This document shows positions 1 to 6,960 of a DNA stretch of 59,315 nt, in pieces (the stretch's first letter is position 1; each line of letters opens with the position of its first letter). Where the stretch lies: assembly GCA_964576715.1 (NCBI GenBank), contig CAZNWE010000018.1:1-59315 (forward strand), written 5' to 3'. The translations under genes were made by a program, and so were the position numbers. Origin of the DNA: SLRI01 sp964576715 (lineage in GTDB: Bacteria > Pseudomonadota > Alphaproteobacteria > Geminicoccales > Geminicoccaceae). The notes beneath the pieces were generated by a model that was not told the origin of the DNA, made no database searches, and was given only the letters and a program-made list of their open reading frames with translations.

Positions 1-1
1 C

Positions 2-46
2 CTCCTGCTCGTCCTGGGCCTCCGCGCCGTCGCCGCCGTGACATGA
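2..46 (+). CDS. 3' end of an upstream gene (partial)
   Basis: Only the last 14 codons and the TGA are in the window. The frame reads a hydrophobic tail (LLLVLGLRAVAAVT) and its stop overlaps the ATG of the SdhC-like gene as ATGA, the usual sign of translational coupling. It is probably another subunit of the same respiratory-type operon, for example a second membrane anchor, but too little is visible to name it. Confidence 0.4.
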   Translation, partial: LLLVLGLRAVAAVT

Positions 47-402
47 GCAGCCTCACCGTCTCGCGGGCGGCCGCCATGCGCAACCACCCGGCCTACTGGG
101 CCTTCGTCGTGCATCGCCTCTCCGGCGTCGGCCTCGCCCTCTTCCTGCCGCTGCATTTCCTGGCACTCGGCCTGATGCTGGAGCCGGCCTCGGCCGACGC
201 CTTCTTCCGCTGGACCGAACAGCCGCTGGTCAAGCTGGCCGAGACTGTTCTCGTCATCCTCCTCGCAGCCCATCTCGCCGGCGGCCTCCGCCTCCTCGCC
301 CTCGAATTCCTCCCCTGGCAGGACAGCCAGAAAACCCGGATCGCCCTGGCCTTCGGCTTCGCCCTCGCTGCCGGCCTCGTCTTCCTCCTGGCGGCTTTCT
401 GA
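43..402 (+). CDS. SdhC/FrdC-like cytochrome b membrane anchor
   Basis: A 119-residue membrane protein with about three transmembrane helices (roughly residues 28-47, 64-86 and 98-119). It carries the HRLSG motif (residues 24-28) found at the start of the first helix in succinate dehydrogenase cytochrome b556 subunits, and HLAGGLRLL from residue 77, matching the HxxxGxRHL haem-ligand region of SdhC. By family knowledge it would anchor the flavoprotein and iron-sulfur subunits to the membrane and pass electrons between them and quinone. It overlaps the preceding gene by ATGA and the flavoprotein gene by TGATG, so the three are one transcription unit. The iron-sulfur subunit must lie outside the window. 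Confidence 0.75.
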   Translation: MSSLTVSRAAAMRNHPAYWAFVVHRLSGVGLALFLPLHFLALGLMLEPASADAFFRWTEQPLVKLAETVLVILLAAHLAGGLRLLALEFLPWQDSQKTRIALAFGFALAAGLVFLLAAF

Positions 403-2147
403 TGCCGGAGCCCATCGACCACCTCACCACGGACATCCTCATCCTCGGCTCCGGCGGCGCCGGCCTCTTCGCGGCCTTGCACGCGAAGCAGTCGGCGCCC
501 GACCTCGAGATCACCGTGGCGGTCAAAGGCCTGCTCGGCAAATGCGGCTGCACCCGGATGGTCCAGGGCGGCTACAACGTGGCCCTGGCCCCCACCGATT
601 CGGTCGAGCGCCACTTCATGGACACGATCGAGGGCGGCAAGTGGCTGAACAACCAGGCCCTCGCCTGGCGGCTGGTGACGACCGCGATCGAGCGGGTCGG
701 GGAGCTCGAGAACGAGCTTGGCTGCTTCTTCGACCGCAACCCCGACGGCACCATCCACCAAAAGGCCTTCGCCGGTCAGAGCTTCGACCGCACCGTGCAC
801 AAGGGCAGCCTGACCGGCATCGAGATCATCAACCGCCTGATGGAACAGGTCCTGGCCCGCGGCATCGGCCGGCTCGAAGAGCACCGCGCCGTGGCGCTGA
901 TCCCGGCAAAAGGGGGCGAGCGCCTCGCCGGCGTGTTGCTGGTCGACATGCGCACAGGATCCTTCCGCCTGGTCCGCGCCAAGGCCGTGCTGCTCGCCAC
1001 CGGCGGCGGCCCGACCATGTATCTCTATCACACGCCCTCGGGCGACAAGTCCTGCGACGGCATGGCCATGGCGCTCAGGGCCGGGCTGCCACTCTTGGAC
1101 ATGGAGATGGTCCAGTTCCACCCGACCGGGCTGCTCGCCGGCGGGGTCGAGACGCGGCTCACGGGCACCATCATCGAGGAGGGGCTCCGGGGGGCGGGCG
1201 GCCATCTGCTCGACGGCGGCGGCGAACGGTTCATGCACCGCTACGATCCCAAGGAAGAGCGGGCCACCCGCGACATCGTCTCCCGGGCGATGTTCGAGGA
1301 GATGCGCGCCGGCCGCACCGGGGCCAATGGCGGGCTCTTCATCACCATGCGCCACCTGGAAGCCGCCATGGTCCGCCGCGACTTCAAAGGCATGGTGGAG
1401 CGCTGCCGCGATGTCGGCTTCGACCTTGTCGCGGGCCTCGTCGAGGTGGTGCCGACCGCGCACTACATGATGGGCGGCGTGCGCTTCGCCGAAGACTGCC
1501 GGACCGATCTCCCCGGCCTCTTCGCCGCCGGCGAGGACACCGGCGGCGTGCACGGCGCCAACCGCCTCGGCGGCAACGGCGTCGCCAATTCCACGGTTTT
1601 CGGCGGCATCGCCGGGGAATCCATGGCCGCCTGGGTGGCGAAGGAGGGTGCCATTGCCGAGCCCGACCCGGACGCCATCGACGCGGCGCTCGAGCGCACG
1701 CTGCGGCCGCTGACGCAACCCGCCGGCGACCTCAACGGTATGCGCGAGCGGCTCTACCGGCTGATGTGGGACGATGTCGGCATCATCCGCGACGGCCTGG
1801 GCCTGCGAAAGGCCGCCGACACCCTTTCCGGGCTCGAGGCCGAGCTGCAGAGCGTCGGCGTCGCCACGCCCGACCGCCGCTTCAACCTCACCTGGCAGGA
1901 CTGGCTCAACCTCGAAAGCCAGCTCCTCGTCAGCCGCGCCGTCTGCGCTGCCGCCATGGCGCGCGAGGATTCCCGCGGCGCCCATTTCCGCACCGATTTC
2001 CCGACGACGGGCGCCCTGGAGCGGTCCGCCAACACGCTATGCAAATATGACGGCGGGACGATCACCGTCACCACCACCCCCGTCACCTTCACCCATGTCC
2101 GCCCGGGCGAGAGCCTGATCGAGCCCGCCAGGTCGGCGGCGGAGTAG
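402..2147 (+). CDS. Fumarate reductase/succinate dehydrogenase-family flavoprotein, lacking the covalent FAD histidine
   Basis: 581 residues, the usual size for SdhA/FrdA/NadB-type flavoproteins. The N-terminal dinucleotide-binding motif GSGGAG starts at residue 16. Catalytic motifs are present: QFHPTG (about 236), EGLRGAGG (about 258), HYMMGG (about 352) and NRLGGNG (about 386). The position that carries the FAD-linking histidine in E. coli SdhA (RSHT) reads GCT here, with Cys50, so FAD is probably held non-covalently, as in L-aspartate oxidase. It lies between an SdhC-like anchor and a fumarase, so it most likely interconverts succinate and fumarate, or a substituted analogue, with quinone as partner. 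It is less likely to be NadB because of that context. Confidence 0.8.
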   Translation: MPEPIDHLTTDILILGSGGAGLFAALHAKQSAPDLEITVAVKGLLGKCGCTRMVQGGYNVALAPTDSVERHFMDTIEGGKWLNNQALAWRLVTTAIERVGELENELGCFFDRNPDGTIHQKAFAGQSFDRTVHKGSLTGIEIINRLMEQVLARGIGRLEEHRAVALIPAKGGERLAGVLLVDMRTGSFRLVRAKAVLLATGGGPTMYLYHTPSGDKSCDGMAMALRAGLPLLDMEMVQFHPTGLLAGGVETRLTGTIIEEGLRGAGGHLLDGGGERFMHRYDPKEERATRDIVSRAMFEEMRAGRTGANGGLFITMRHLEAAMVRRDFKGMVERCRDVGFDLVAGLVEVVPTAHYMMGGVRFAEDCRTDLPGLFAAGEDTGGVHGANRLGGNGVANSTVFGGIAGESMAAWVAKEGAIAEPDPDAIDAALERTLRPLTQPAGDLNGMRERLYRLMWDDVGIIRDGLGLRKAADTLSGLEAELQSVGVATPDRRFNLTWQDWLNLESQLLVSRAVCAAAMAREDSRGAHFRTDFPTTGALERSANTLCKYDGGTITVTTTPVTFTHVRPGESLIEPARSAAE

Positions 2148-2151
2148 CGCC

Positions 2152-3105
2152 ATGGCGACCGCAGTCAGAACACGAGCGATCCCGGCCGCGACCATCGAGG
2201 AGGCCGGGCTCGAGATCATGAAGAAGGCCGCGATCGAGATCCCCCGGGACTATCTCGACGGCATCAAGGCGATGCAGGCGACCGAAGAGAACGAGCTCTC
2301 GCGCTTCGTGCTCGAGGCCATGGTCGAGAACTGGGAGGTCGCCGAGCAGGACCGCCGGGCGATGTGCGCCGATACCGGCCTGCCCCGCTACTATGTGAAG
2401 GCCGGCAACGAGGTGGTGATCGAGGGCGGCTTCGTGGCGCTCGAACGGGCGCTGCGGAGGGCGACGGCGCAGGCGACCCACGACATCCCGCTAAGGCCGA
2501 ACCGCGTCCATCCGCTCACCCGGAAGGACCACAACAACAATGTCGGCATCCTGGCCCCGGAGATCGAGTACAGCTTCGAGCCGAATGCGGACTGGCTCGA
2601 CATCACGACGGTGCACAAAGGCGGGCTCTTCGGCACCGACTACCGCATGCTCTTCCCGGGCGACGGCAGGGACGGCATCAAGCGCTTCTACCTCGACACG
2701 CTGATGCAGTTCGGCCGGCGTGGGCTCGCCTGCCAGCCGGCCATCGTCGGCGTGGGCCTGGGCGGCTCGAAGGACACGGCCATGGTGATCGGCAAGCAGG
2801 CCGCCTGCCTGAGGCCCGTCGGCGACCGCCACCCGGATCCCGAGGTGGCAGCACTCGAGGACGAGCTGAAGGCGATCGGTAATTCCATCGGCATGGGGCC
2901 CATGGGCTTCGTCGGCTCGTCCATGGTGGTCGACTGCCACGTCGAGATCGCCTTCGCGCACACGGGCGGCATGCCGATGAGCGTGCACACCTTCTGCCTC
3001 TCGTCCCGGCGGGCGACGGCCCGCATCCACCAGGACGGCAGGGTCGAGTACCGCACCGATCCCCGGTGGTTCACCGACCATCACCGCCGCGAGGGCATCG
3101 AATGA
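2152..3105 (+). CDS. Class I fumarase / tartrate dehydratase family, alpha subunit
   Basis: About 317 residues, matching the N-terminal catalytic half of FumA or the TtdA subunit. Three cysteines fit the [4Fe-4S] ligands: CADTGLP (about 72), CQPAIVGVGLGG (about 194) and the cysteine of HTFCLSSRR (about 283). The family hydrates fumarate to L-malate or dehydrates L-tartrate or methyl-substituted analogues in the cytoplasm with an oxygen-sensitive cluster. It begins 4 bases after the flavoprotein stop and its own stop overlaps the beta subunit start, so the products are made together. The coupling to an SDH-like flavoprotein favours fumarate (or mesaconate) over tartrate, but the substrate cannot be read from sequence alone. 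Confidence 0.85.
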   Translation: MATAVRTRAIPAATIEEAGLEIMKKAAIEIPRDYLDGIKAMQATEENELSRFVLEAMVENWEVAEQDRRAMCADTGLPRYYVKAGNEVVIEGGFVALERALRRATAQATHDIPLRPNRVHPLTRKDHNNNVGILAPEIEYSFEPNADWLDITTVHKGGLFGTDYRMLFPGDGRDGIKRFYLDTLMQFGRRGLACQPAIVGVGLGGSKDTAMVIGKQAACLRPVGDRHPDPEVAALEDELKAIGNSIGMGPMGFVGSSMVVDCHVEIAFAHTGGMPMSVHTFCLSSRRATARIHQDGRVEYRTDPRWFTDHHRREGIE

Positions 3106-3770
3106 GCGGGATGCGCGAGGTCAGCCTCAAGACCCCGGTTACCCACGACGACTTGGCCGGGCTCGAGCTCGGCGACGTCGTCTATCTGGAAGGGCTCGTC
3201 TACACGGGCCGCGAAGGCCTATACAAGCGGCTGATCGATGACGGGGTGCCACCGCCGGTCGACCTGGCCGACCTCTCCAACGTCAATTTCCACTGCTCGC
3301 CCGCGGCCAGCGTCGAGGCGGATGGCACCTGCCGGGTGGGGGCGGTCACCGCCACCGCCAGCTTCCGCTTCAGCCGCTGGCTGACCGAGTGGTTCAAGCT
3401 GTCACGCTGCAAGGTGATCATCGGCAAGGGCGGGATGTCCGAGGCCGACTACCGGGAGCATTTCGTCCCCAACGGTGCGATCTACCTCACCACCGTCGGC
3501 TACGGCACCGGTGCCCTGCTCGGCCGCGGCGTCAAGCGGGTCAAGGACGTCTACTGGCTCGCGGAGATGGGCATCGCCCAGGCGCTCTGGGTCTTCGAGG
3601 TCGAACGCTTCGGCCCGTTCCTGGTCGAGAGCGACCTCGAGGGCAACGGCCTCTTCGAGCGCGAGGGCCGCCTCGTCAACGAGCGCACCGCCCACCTCTA
3701 TGACGGCCTCCGCCAACCGGCGCTCAGGCGCTACGGCGAGACGACGTCGCGCGATGACGAGGTGATCTGA
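3102..3770 (+). CDS. Class I fumarase / tartrate dehydratase family, beta subunit
   Basis: 222 residues, matching the C-terminal (beta) half of class I fumarases. The ATG at 3102 overlaps the alpha stop as ATGA and is preferred over an upstream in-frame start at 3066. Visible family features are GDVVYLEGLVYTGR near the N-terminus, CSPAA around residue 66, and the KVIIGKGGMS segment followed by GAIYLTTVGYG. It completes the heterodimeric hydro-lyase with the alpha subunit. It is the last gene of this operon; the tRNA-Leu gene on the other strand follows. Confidence 0.85.
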   Translation: MSGMREVSLKTPVTHDDLAGLELGDVVYLEGLVYTGREGLYKRLIDDGVPPPVDLADLSNVNFHCSPAASVEADGTCRVGAVTATASFRFSRWLTEWFKLSRCKVIIGKGGMSEADYREHFVPNGAIYLTTVGYGTGALLGRGVKRVKDVYWLAEMGIAQALWVFEVERFGPFLVESDLEGNGLFEREGRLVNERTAHLYDGLRQPALRRYGETTSRDDEVI

Positions 3771-3853
3771 AAGATTGAAGCTCGGATAAGGCGCGAGGGC
3801 GTTTCGCCGTCGACTGCGCTCAAGTAGCGCGAAGCGCGATAGCGCCCCAAGAA

Positions 3854-3940
3854 TGGTGCCCCTGGCCGGACTCGAACCAGCACGCTGTTGCCAGCAACAG
3901 ATTTTGAGTCTGCCGCGTCTACCAATTCCGCCACAGGGGC
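3854..3940 (-). tRNA. tRNA-Leu (CAA)
   Basis: Read on the minus strand the gene starts GCCCCTG and ends CAGGGGC-A-CCA, giving a perfect 7-bp acceptor stem. The D-arm has the leucine-type GCGGAATTGGTAGACGC pattern, the anticodon loop is CTCAAAA (anticodon CAA), a long variable arm typical of class II tRNAs follows, and the T-loop is GGTTCGAGTCC. CCA is encoded. It decodes UUG. Confidence 0.96.
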
Positions 3941-4082
3941 ACAGGCTTTGCAGTTACGCGCTGGGCTGGCGGCGGTCAAGGAGCAGGCCCGCGTCGCGCC
4001 GGGGGCGGTGCCGATAGGGCGATGCCGGCTTTGCCGACGGCAAGTCGGCAGGACTTCGCCAACGGGACTCTGCCAGGCGGGT

Positions 4083-4496
4083 TCAGTCGAGCAAGCGCGT
4101 CCGGACCTCCTTTGCGTTGCCGTCGGCGTCGTAGATCACGGTCATCTGGTACTTCTCGCCCTGCACCGCCTCGACCGGCGTGCCGACGGCTTCCCAGAGG
4201 CCGAAGGTGAGGACATCGAGCGAGCCGTGCAGGATGGCGCGCTCGGGCGACGGAGCACTGCCGAGGACATAGTCGTAGACGCACTGCCGGCCGCCGTCCG
4301 GCAGCGAACGGCTGCTGACCGGCGGGCCGAGCTCGGCTTCGATCTCCGCCTCGGGCACGCCGACATGGCAGGCCTCGAGATCGGGGTCCGGGTCGCCGGA
4401 AAGCGCCATGCCGACGGAACAGGCGCTGGTGACGGCGACGAGCAGGGCGAGGGCGAGACCGGTGCCGGCTGCCTTGCCGCCTTGCCTGCGATGCAT
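4083..4496 (-). CDS. Small predicted lipoprotein, function unknown
   Basis: 137 residues from the ATG at 4496, chosen because it gives a clean signal: basic N-terminus (MHRRQGGK), hydrophobic core and a lipobox-like TSAC, with the cysteine near residue 26. The mature part has a short segment (VPEAEIEAELGPP) reminiscent of the start of BamE/SmpA-type domains, then YDYVLGSAP and a C-terminal ending VRTRLLD. I do not recognise a named family and the BamE resemblance is weak. The upstream region shared with doeA contains a perfect FNR-type box 63 bases before this start, so oxygen- or nitric-oxide-responsive control is possible. Confidence 0.65.
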   Translation of the reverse strand: MHRRQGGKAAGTGLALALLVAVTSACSVGMALSGDPDPDLEACHVGVPEAEIEAELGPPVSSRSLPDGGRQCVYDYVLGSAPSPERAILHGSLDVLTFGLWEAVGTPVEAVQGEKYQMTVIYDADGNAKEVRTRLLD

Positions 4497-4558
4497 TCGG
4501 GTCTCCCGTTGCTGGTCCGAGCCTGGCCGCGAGGGTAGTCGCCCATGGCCCACCGGTG

Positions 4559-4572
4559 TTGATGTGGATCAA
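4559..4572. promoter_or_regulatory. FNR/FixK-type binding site
   Basis: The 14 bases read TTGAT-GTGG-ATCAA, a perfect inverted repeat identical to the consensus for FNR/Anr/FixK regulators (TTGAT-N4-ATCAA). It lies in the divergent interval between the lipoprotein gene (start 4496) and doeA (start 4686). The site could act on either gene; the distance suits an activator site for the lipoprotein gene somewhat better. Confidence 0.6.
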
Positions 4573-4685
4573 GCCCGACAGGCGCCGCCGGCGACCGGTC
4601 GCGCGCACGGGCTTTGGCAGGGCTGCCCGGCCGCGCTATCGATGCTCGGTGACCAGCGCGCAACCCCACTCGCGGACCCGCCCCG

Positions 4686-5867
4686 ATGCTCGACGCCCGA
4701 CAGCGCTTCAGCCCCGCCGAGTACGCCGCCCGGCTGGCCAAGACCCGAGCCGCCATGCAGCGGGCGGGGATCGATCTCCTGCTGGTCACCGACCCCTCGA
4801 ACATGCACTGGCTGACCGGCTATGACGGCTGGTCGTTCTACGTCCACCAGGGTGTCGTGCTGCCGCTCGATGACCCGCCGATCTGGTACGGTCGTGGCCA
4901 GGACGCGAATGGGGCGCGGCGCACCTCCTGGCTGCCCGACGACCGGCTGATCGGCTACCCGGACCACTACGTGCAAAGCGCGGTCCGCCACCCGATGCAG
5001 CATCTGGCGGCGGTCATCGAGGATCGCGGCTGGGGTGGGCTGAGGATCGGGGTCGAGATGGACAACTATTATTTCTCGGCCGCCGCCTGCCACCACCTGG
5101 TTCAGGGCCTGCCGAATGCGCGGTTCCAGGACGCGACGGCGCTGGTCAACTGGCAGCGGGCGGTGAAGTCGGCGCAGGAACTGGCCTATATGCGCAACGC
5201 CGCCCGGATCGTCGAGCGGATGCATGCCCGGATCGTCGAACTGGTCGAGCCGGGTCTGCGCAAATGCGATCTGGTGGCCGAGATCCAGGCGGCCGGCCTG
5301 CGCTTTGCCGACGGCATCGGCGGCGACTACCCGGCGATCGTCCCGCTGCTACCGTCGGGGCCGGCCGCCGGTGCCCCGCACCTCACCTGGGACGACCAGC
5401 CGATGGTCAAGGGCGAGGGCACCTTCTTCGAAATCGCCGGCTGCTACCACCGCTACCACTGCCCGTTGTCCCGCACCGTGTTCCTCGGCACCCCGCCGCC
5501 GCACATCCTCGATGCCGAGCAGGCGGTGCTGGAAGCCATGGCGGCCGGGCTCGAGCAGGCCAGGGCCGGCAACCAGACCCAGGACATCGCCAACGCCTTT
5601 TTCCGCATCCTCCACCGGCACGGCATCGAGAAGTCCAACCGGACCGGCTATCCCATCGGCCTCAGCTACCCGCCCGACTGGGGCGAGCGCACCTCCAGCC
5701 TCCGTCCGGGCGACGAGACCGTGCTCGAGACCGGCATGACCTACCATTTCATGTCGGGCTTGTGGATGGACGACTGGGGCCTCGAGATCACCGAGAGCCT
5801 CGTCATCGGCGAGACCGGCCCCGAGCTCCTCGCCGACGTCCCCCGCCACCTCGTCGTCAAGCCCTGA
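4686..5867 (+). CDS. doeA: Ectoine hydrolase (M24 peptidase fold)
   Basis: 393 residues with a creatinase/prolidase N-terminal domain (about 1-150, including LLVTDPSNMHWLTGYDGWSF) and a pita-bread C-terminal domain. The segment FFEIAGCYHRYHCPLSRT replaces the aspartates that bind metal in Xaa-Pro peptidases, as in creatinase and DoeA/EutD, so it is unlikely to be a metallopeptidase. DoeA opens the ectoine ring to N-acetyl-L-2,4-diaminobutyrate in the cytoplasm. Identification rests on length, this motif and the adjacent doeB, which acts on the DoeA product. No strong ribosome site precedes the ATG. The alternative is a generic Xaa-Pro aminopeptidase. Confidence 0.82.
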   Translation: MLDARQRFSPAEYAARLAKTRAAMQRAGIDLLLVTDPSNMHWLTGYDGWSFYVHQGVVLPLDDPPIWYGRGQDANGARRTSWLPDDRLIGYPDHYVQSAVRHPMQHLAAVIEDRGWGGLRIGVEMDNYYFSAAACHHLVQGLPNARFQDATALVNWQRAVKSAQELAYMRNAARIVERMHARIVELVEPGLRKCDLVAEIQAAGLRFADGIGGDYPAIVPLLPSGPAAGAPHLTWDDQPMVKGEGTFFEIAGCYHRYHCPLSRTVFLGTPPPHILDAEQAVLEAMAAGLEQARAGNQTQDIANAFFRILHRHGIEKSNRTGYPIGLSYPPDWGERTSSLRPGDETVLETGMTYHFMSGLWMDDWGLEITESLVIGETGPELLADVPRHLVVKP

Positions 5868-5878
5868 AGGTCGCGCCG

Positions 5879-6883
5879 ATGCTCTCTGGGCCGCCGTCGC
5901 CGGTCGTTCCCACCGTCGACTTTGACGCCCCTGGCGTGCAGCACGGCTTTCTCCGCCTGCCCTGGAGCCGCGACGACAGTGCCTGGGGTAACCTGATGAT
6001 CCCGATCAGCGTCGGCCAGGGTGGTGACGGCCCGACACTCCTGGTGGTCGGCGGCAATCACGGCGACGAGTACGAGGGCCCGCTCGCCATCCTCGACCTT
6101 GCCAACCGCCTCACGCAGCTGCCGCTGCACGGCCGGGTGATTCTGCTGCCGTTCCTCAACTACCCGGCGGTGAAGGCCGCCCGGCGCACCTCGCCGGTCG
6201 ACGGCCGCAACATGAACCGCAGCTTCCCGGGCTCGGCCACGGGCAGCCTGTCCGAGAAGATCGCCGATTTCGTCATGCGCGGCCTGCTGCCGATGGCCGA
6301 TGCGGTGCTCGACTTCCACTCGGGCGGCCGCACCCTCGATTTTCTCCCCTTCGCGGCCTCGCACGTGCTTCCCGACAAGACCCAGGAGGCCCGCTGCGAG
6401 GCCGCCGTCGCCGCCTTCGGAGCACCGTTCAATGTCAAGCTGCTGGAGATCGATGCCGTGGGCATGTTCGATACCGCCGTCGAGGCAGCCGGCAAGACGT
6501 TCGTCACCACCGAGCTCAGGGGCGGTGGCACCGCCACGGCCGAGAGTGTCCACATCGCCCGGCGCGGTGTCTGCAACCTGATGCGCCATCTCGGCATCCT
6601 CGCGGGCGAGCCCGAGCCCAGCCACGGCCGCCAGCTCGACATGCCGTCGACCGACTGCTTCACCTTCGCGGATGCCGACGGCATGCTCGAGCTGACCGCC
6701 GACCTCGGCGCGCCGGTTCGGGCCGGCGACACCATCGCCCGGATCTGGCCGCTCGAGCGCACCGGCCGGGCTGCCGCCGACTACCAGGCGGCACTCGACG
6801 GCATCCTCGTCGCCCGCCACTTCCCCGGCCTGGCGCAAGCCGGCGACTGCCTGGCGGTGGTCGGGGTCGAAGTGCGGCGTTGA
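5879..6883 (+). CDS. doeB: N-alpha-acetyl-L-2,4-diaminobutyrate deacetylase
   Basis: 334 residues of the succinylglutamate desuccinylase/aspartoacylase (M14-like) family. Zinc-binding GGNHGDEYEG (about 58-67) and LDFHSGG (about 143-149) are intact, as are the substrate-binding GRNMNRSFPG and a C-terminal beta-rich domain. DoeB removes the acetyl group from the DoeA product to give L-2,4-diaminobutyrate. It starts 11 bases after doeA with GAAGGT as a ribosome site, so the pair is an operon. DoeC and DoeD, which take diaminobutyrate to aspartate, are not here; the next gene faces the other way. Confidence 0.85.
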   Translation: MLSGPPSPVVPTVDFDAPGVQHGFLRLPWSRDDSAWGNLMIPISVGQGGDGPTLLVVGGNHGDEYEGPLAILDLANRLTQLPLHGRVILLPFLNYPAVKAARRTSPVDGRNMNRSFPGSATGSLSEKIADFVMRGLLPMADAVLDFHSGGRTLDFLPFAASHVLPDKTQEARCEAAVAAFGAPFNVKLLEIDAVGMFDTAVEAAGKTFVTTELRGGGTATAESVHIARRGVCNLMRHLGILAGEPEPSHGRQLDMPSTDCFTFADADGMLELTADLGAPVRAGDTIARIWPLERTGRAAADYQAALDGILVARHFPGLAQAGDCLAVVGVEVRR

Positions 6884-6960
6884 CGAGCAGAGACCGGAGG
6901 CTGACCGGCCTCGCATCTAATGGGATCGCCGCGCTGGCATTGGTGCTGCGGTCGGGGTGG

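Noticed and set aside
93..1985. Long open frame on the minus strand opposite the SDH-like operon
   Set aside because: It is antisense to a gene with complete flavoprotein motifs and its product is a low-complexity Gly/Ala/Asp/Arg mix, as expected for antisense frames in very GC-rich DNA.
3066..3101. Earlier start for the fumarase beta subunit
   Set aside because: It would overlap the alpha subunit by 40 bases; the ATG at 3102 gives the normal ATGA overlap and family length.
3854..3940. tRNA-Leu as an integration site
   Set aside because: No integrase, direct repeat of the tRNA end or phage-like gene is seen on either side.
4032..4050. TGCCGAC-N5-GTCGGCA hairpin after the lipoprotein gene
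   Set aside because: A 7-base stem without a T-run on either strand; too weak to call a terminator in such GC-rich sequence.
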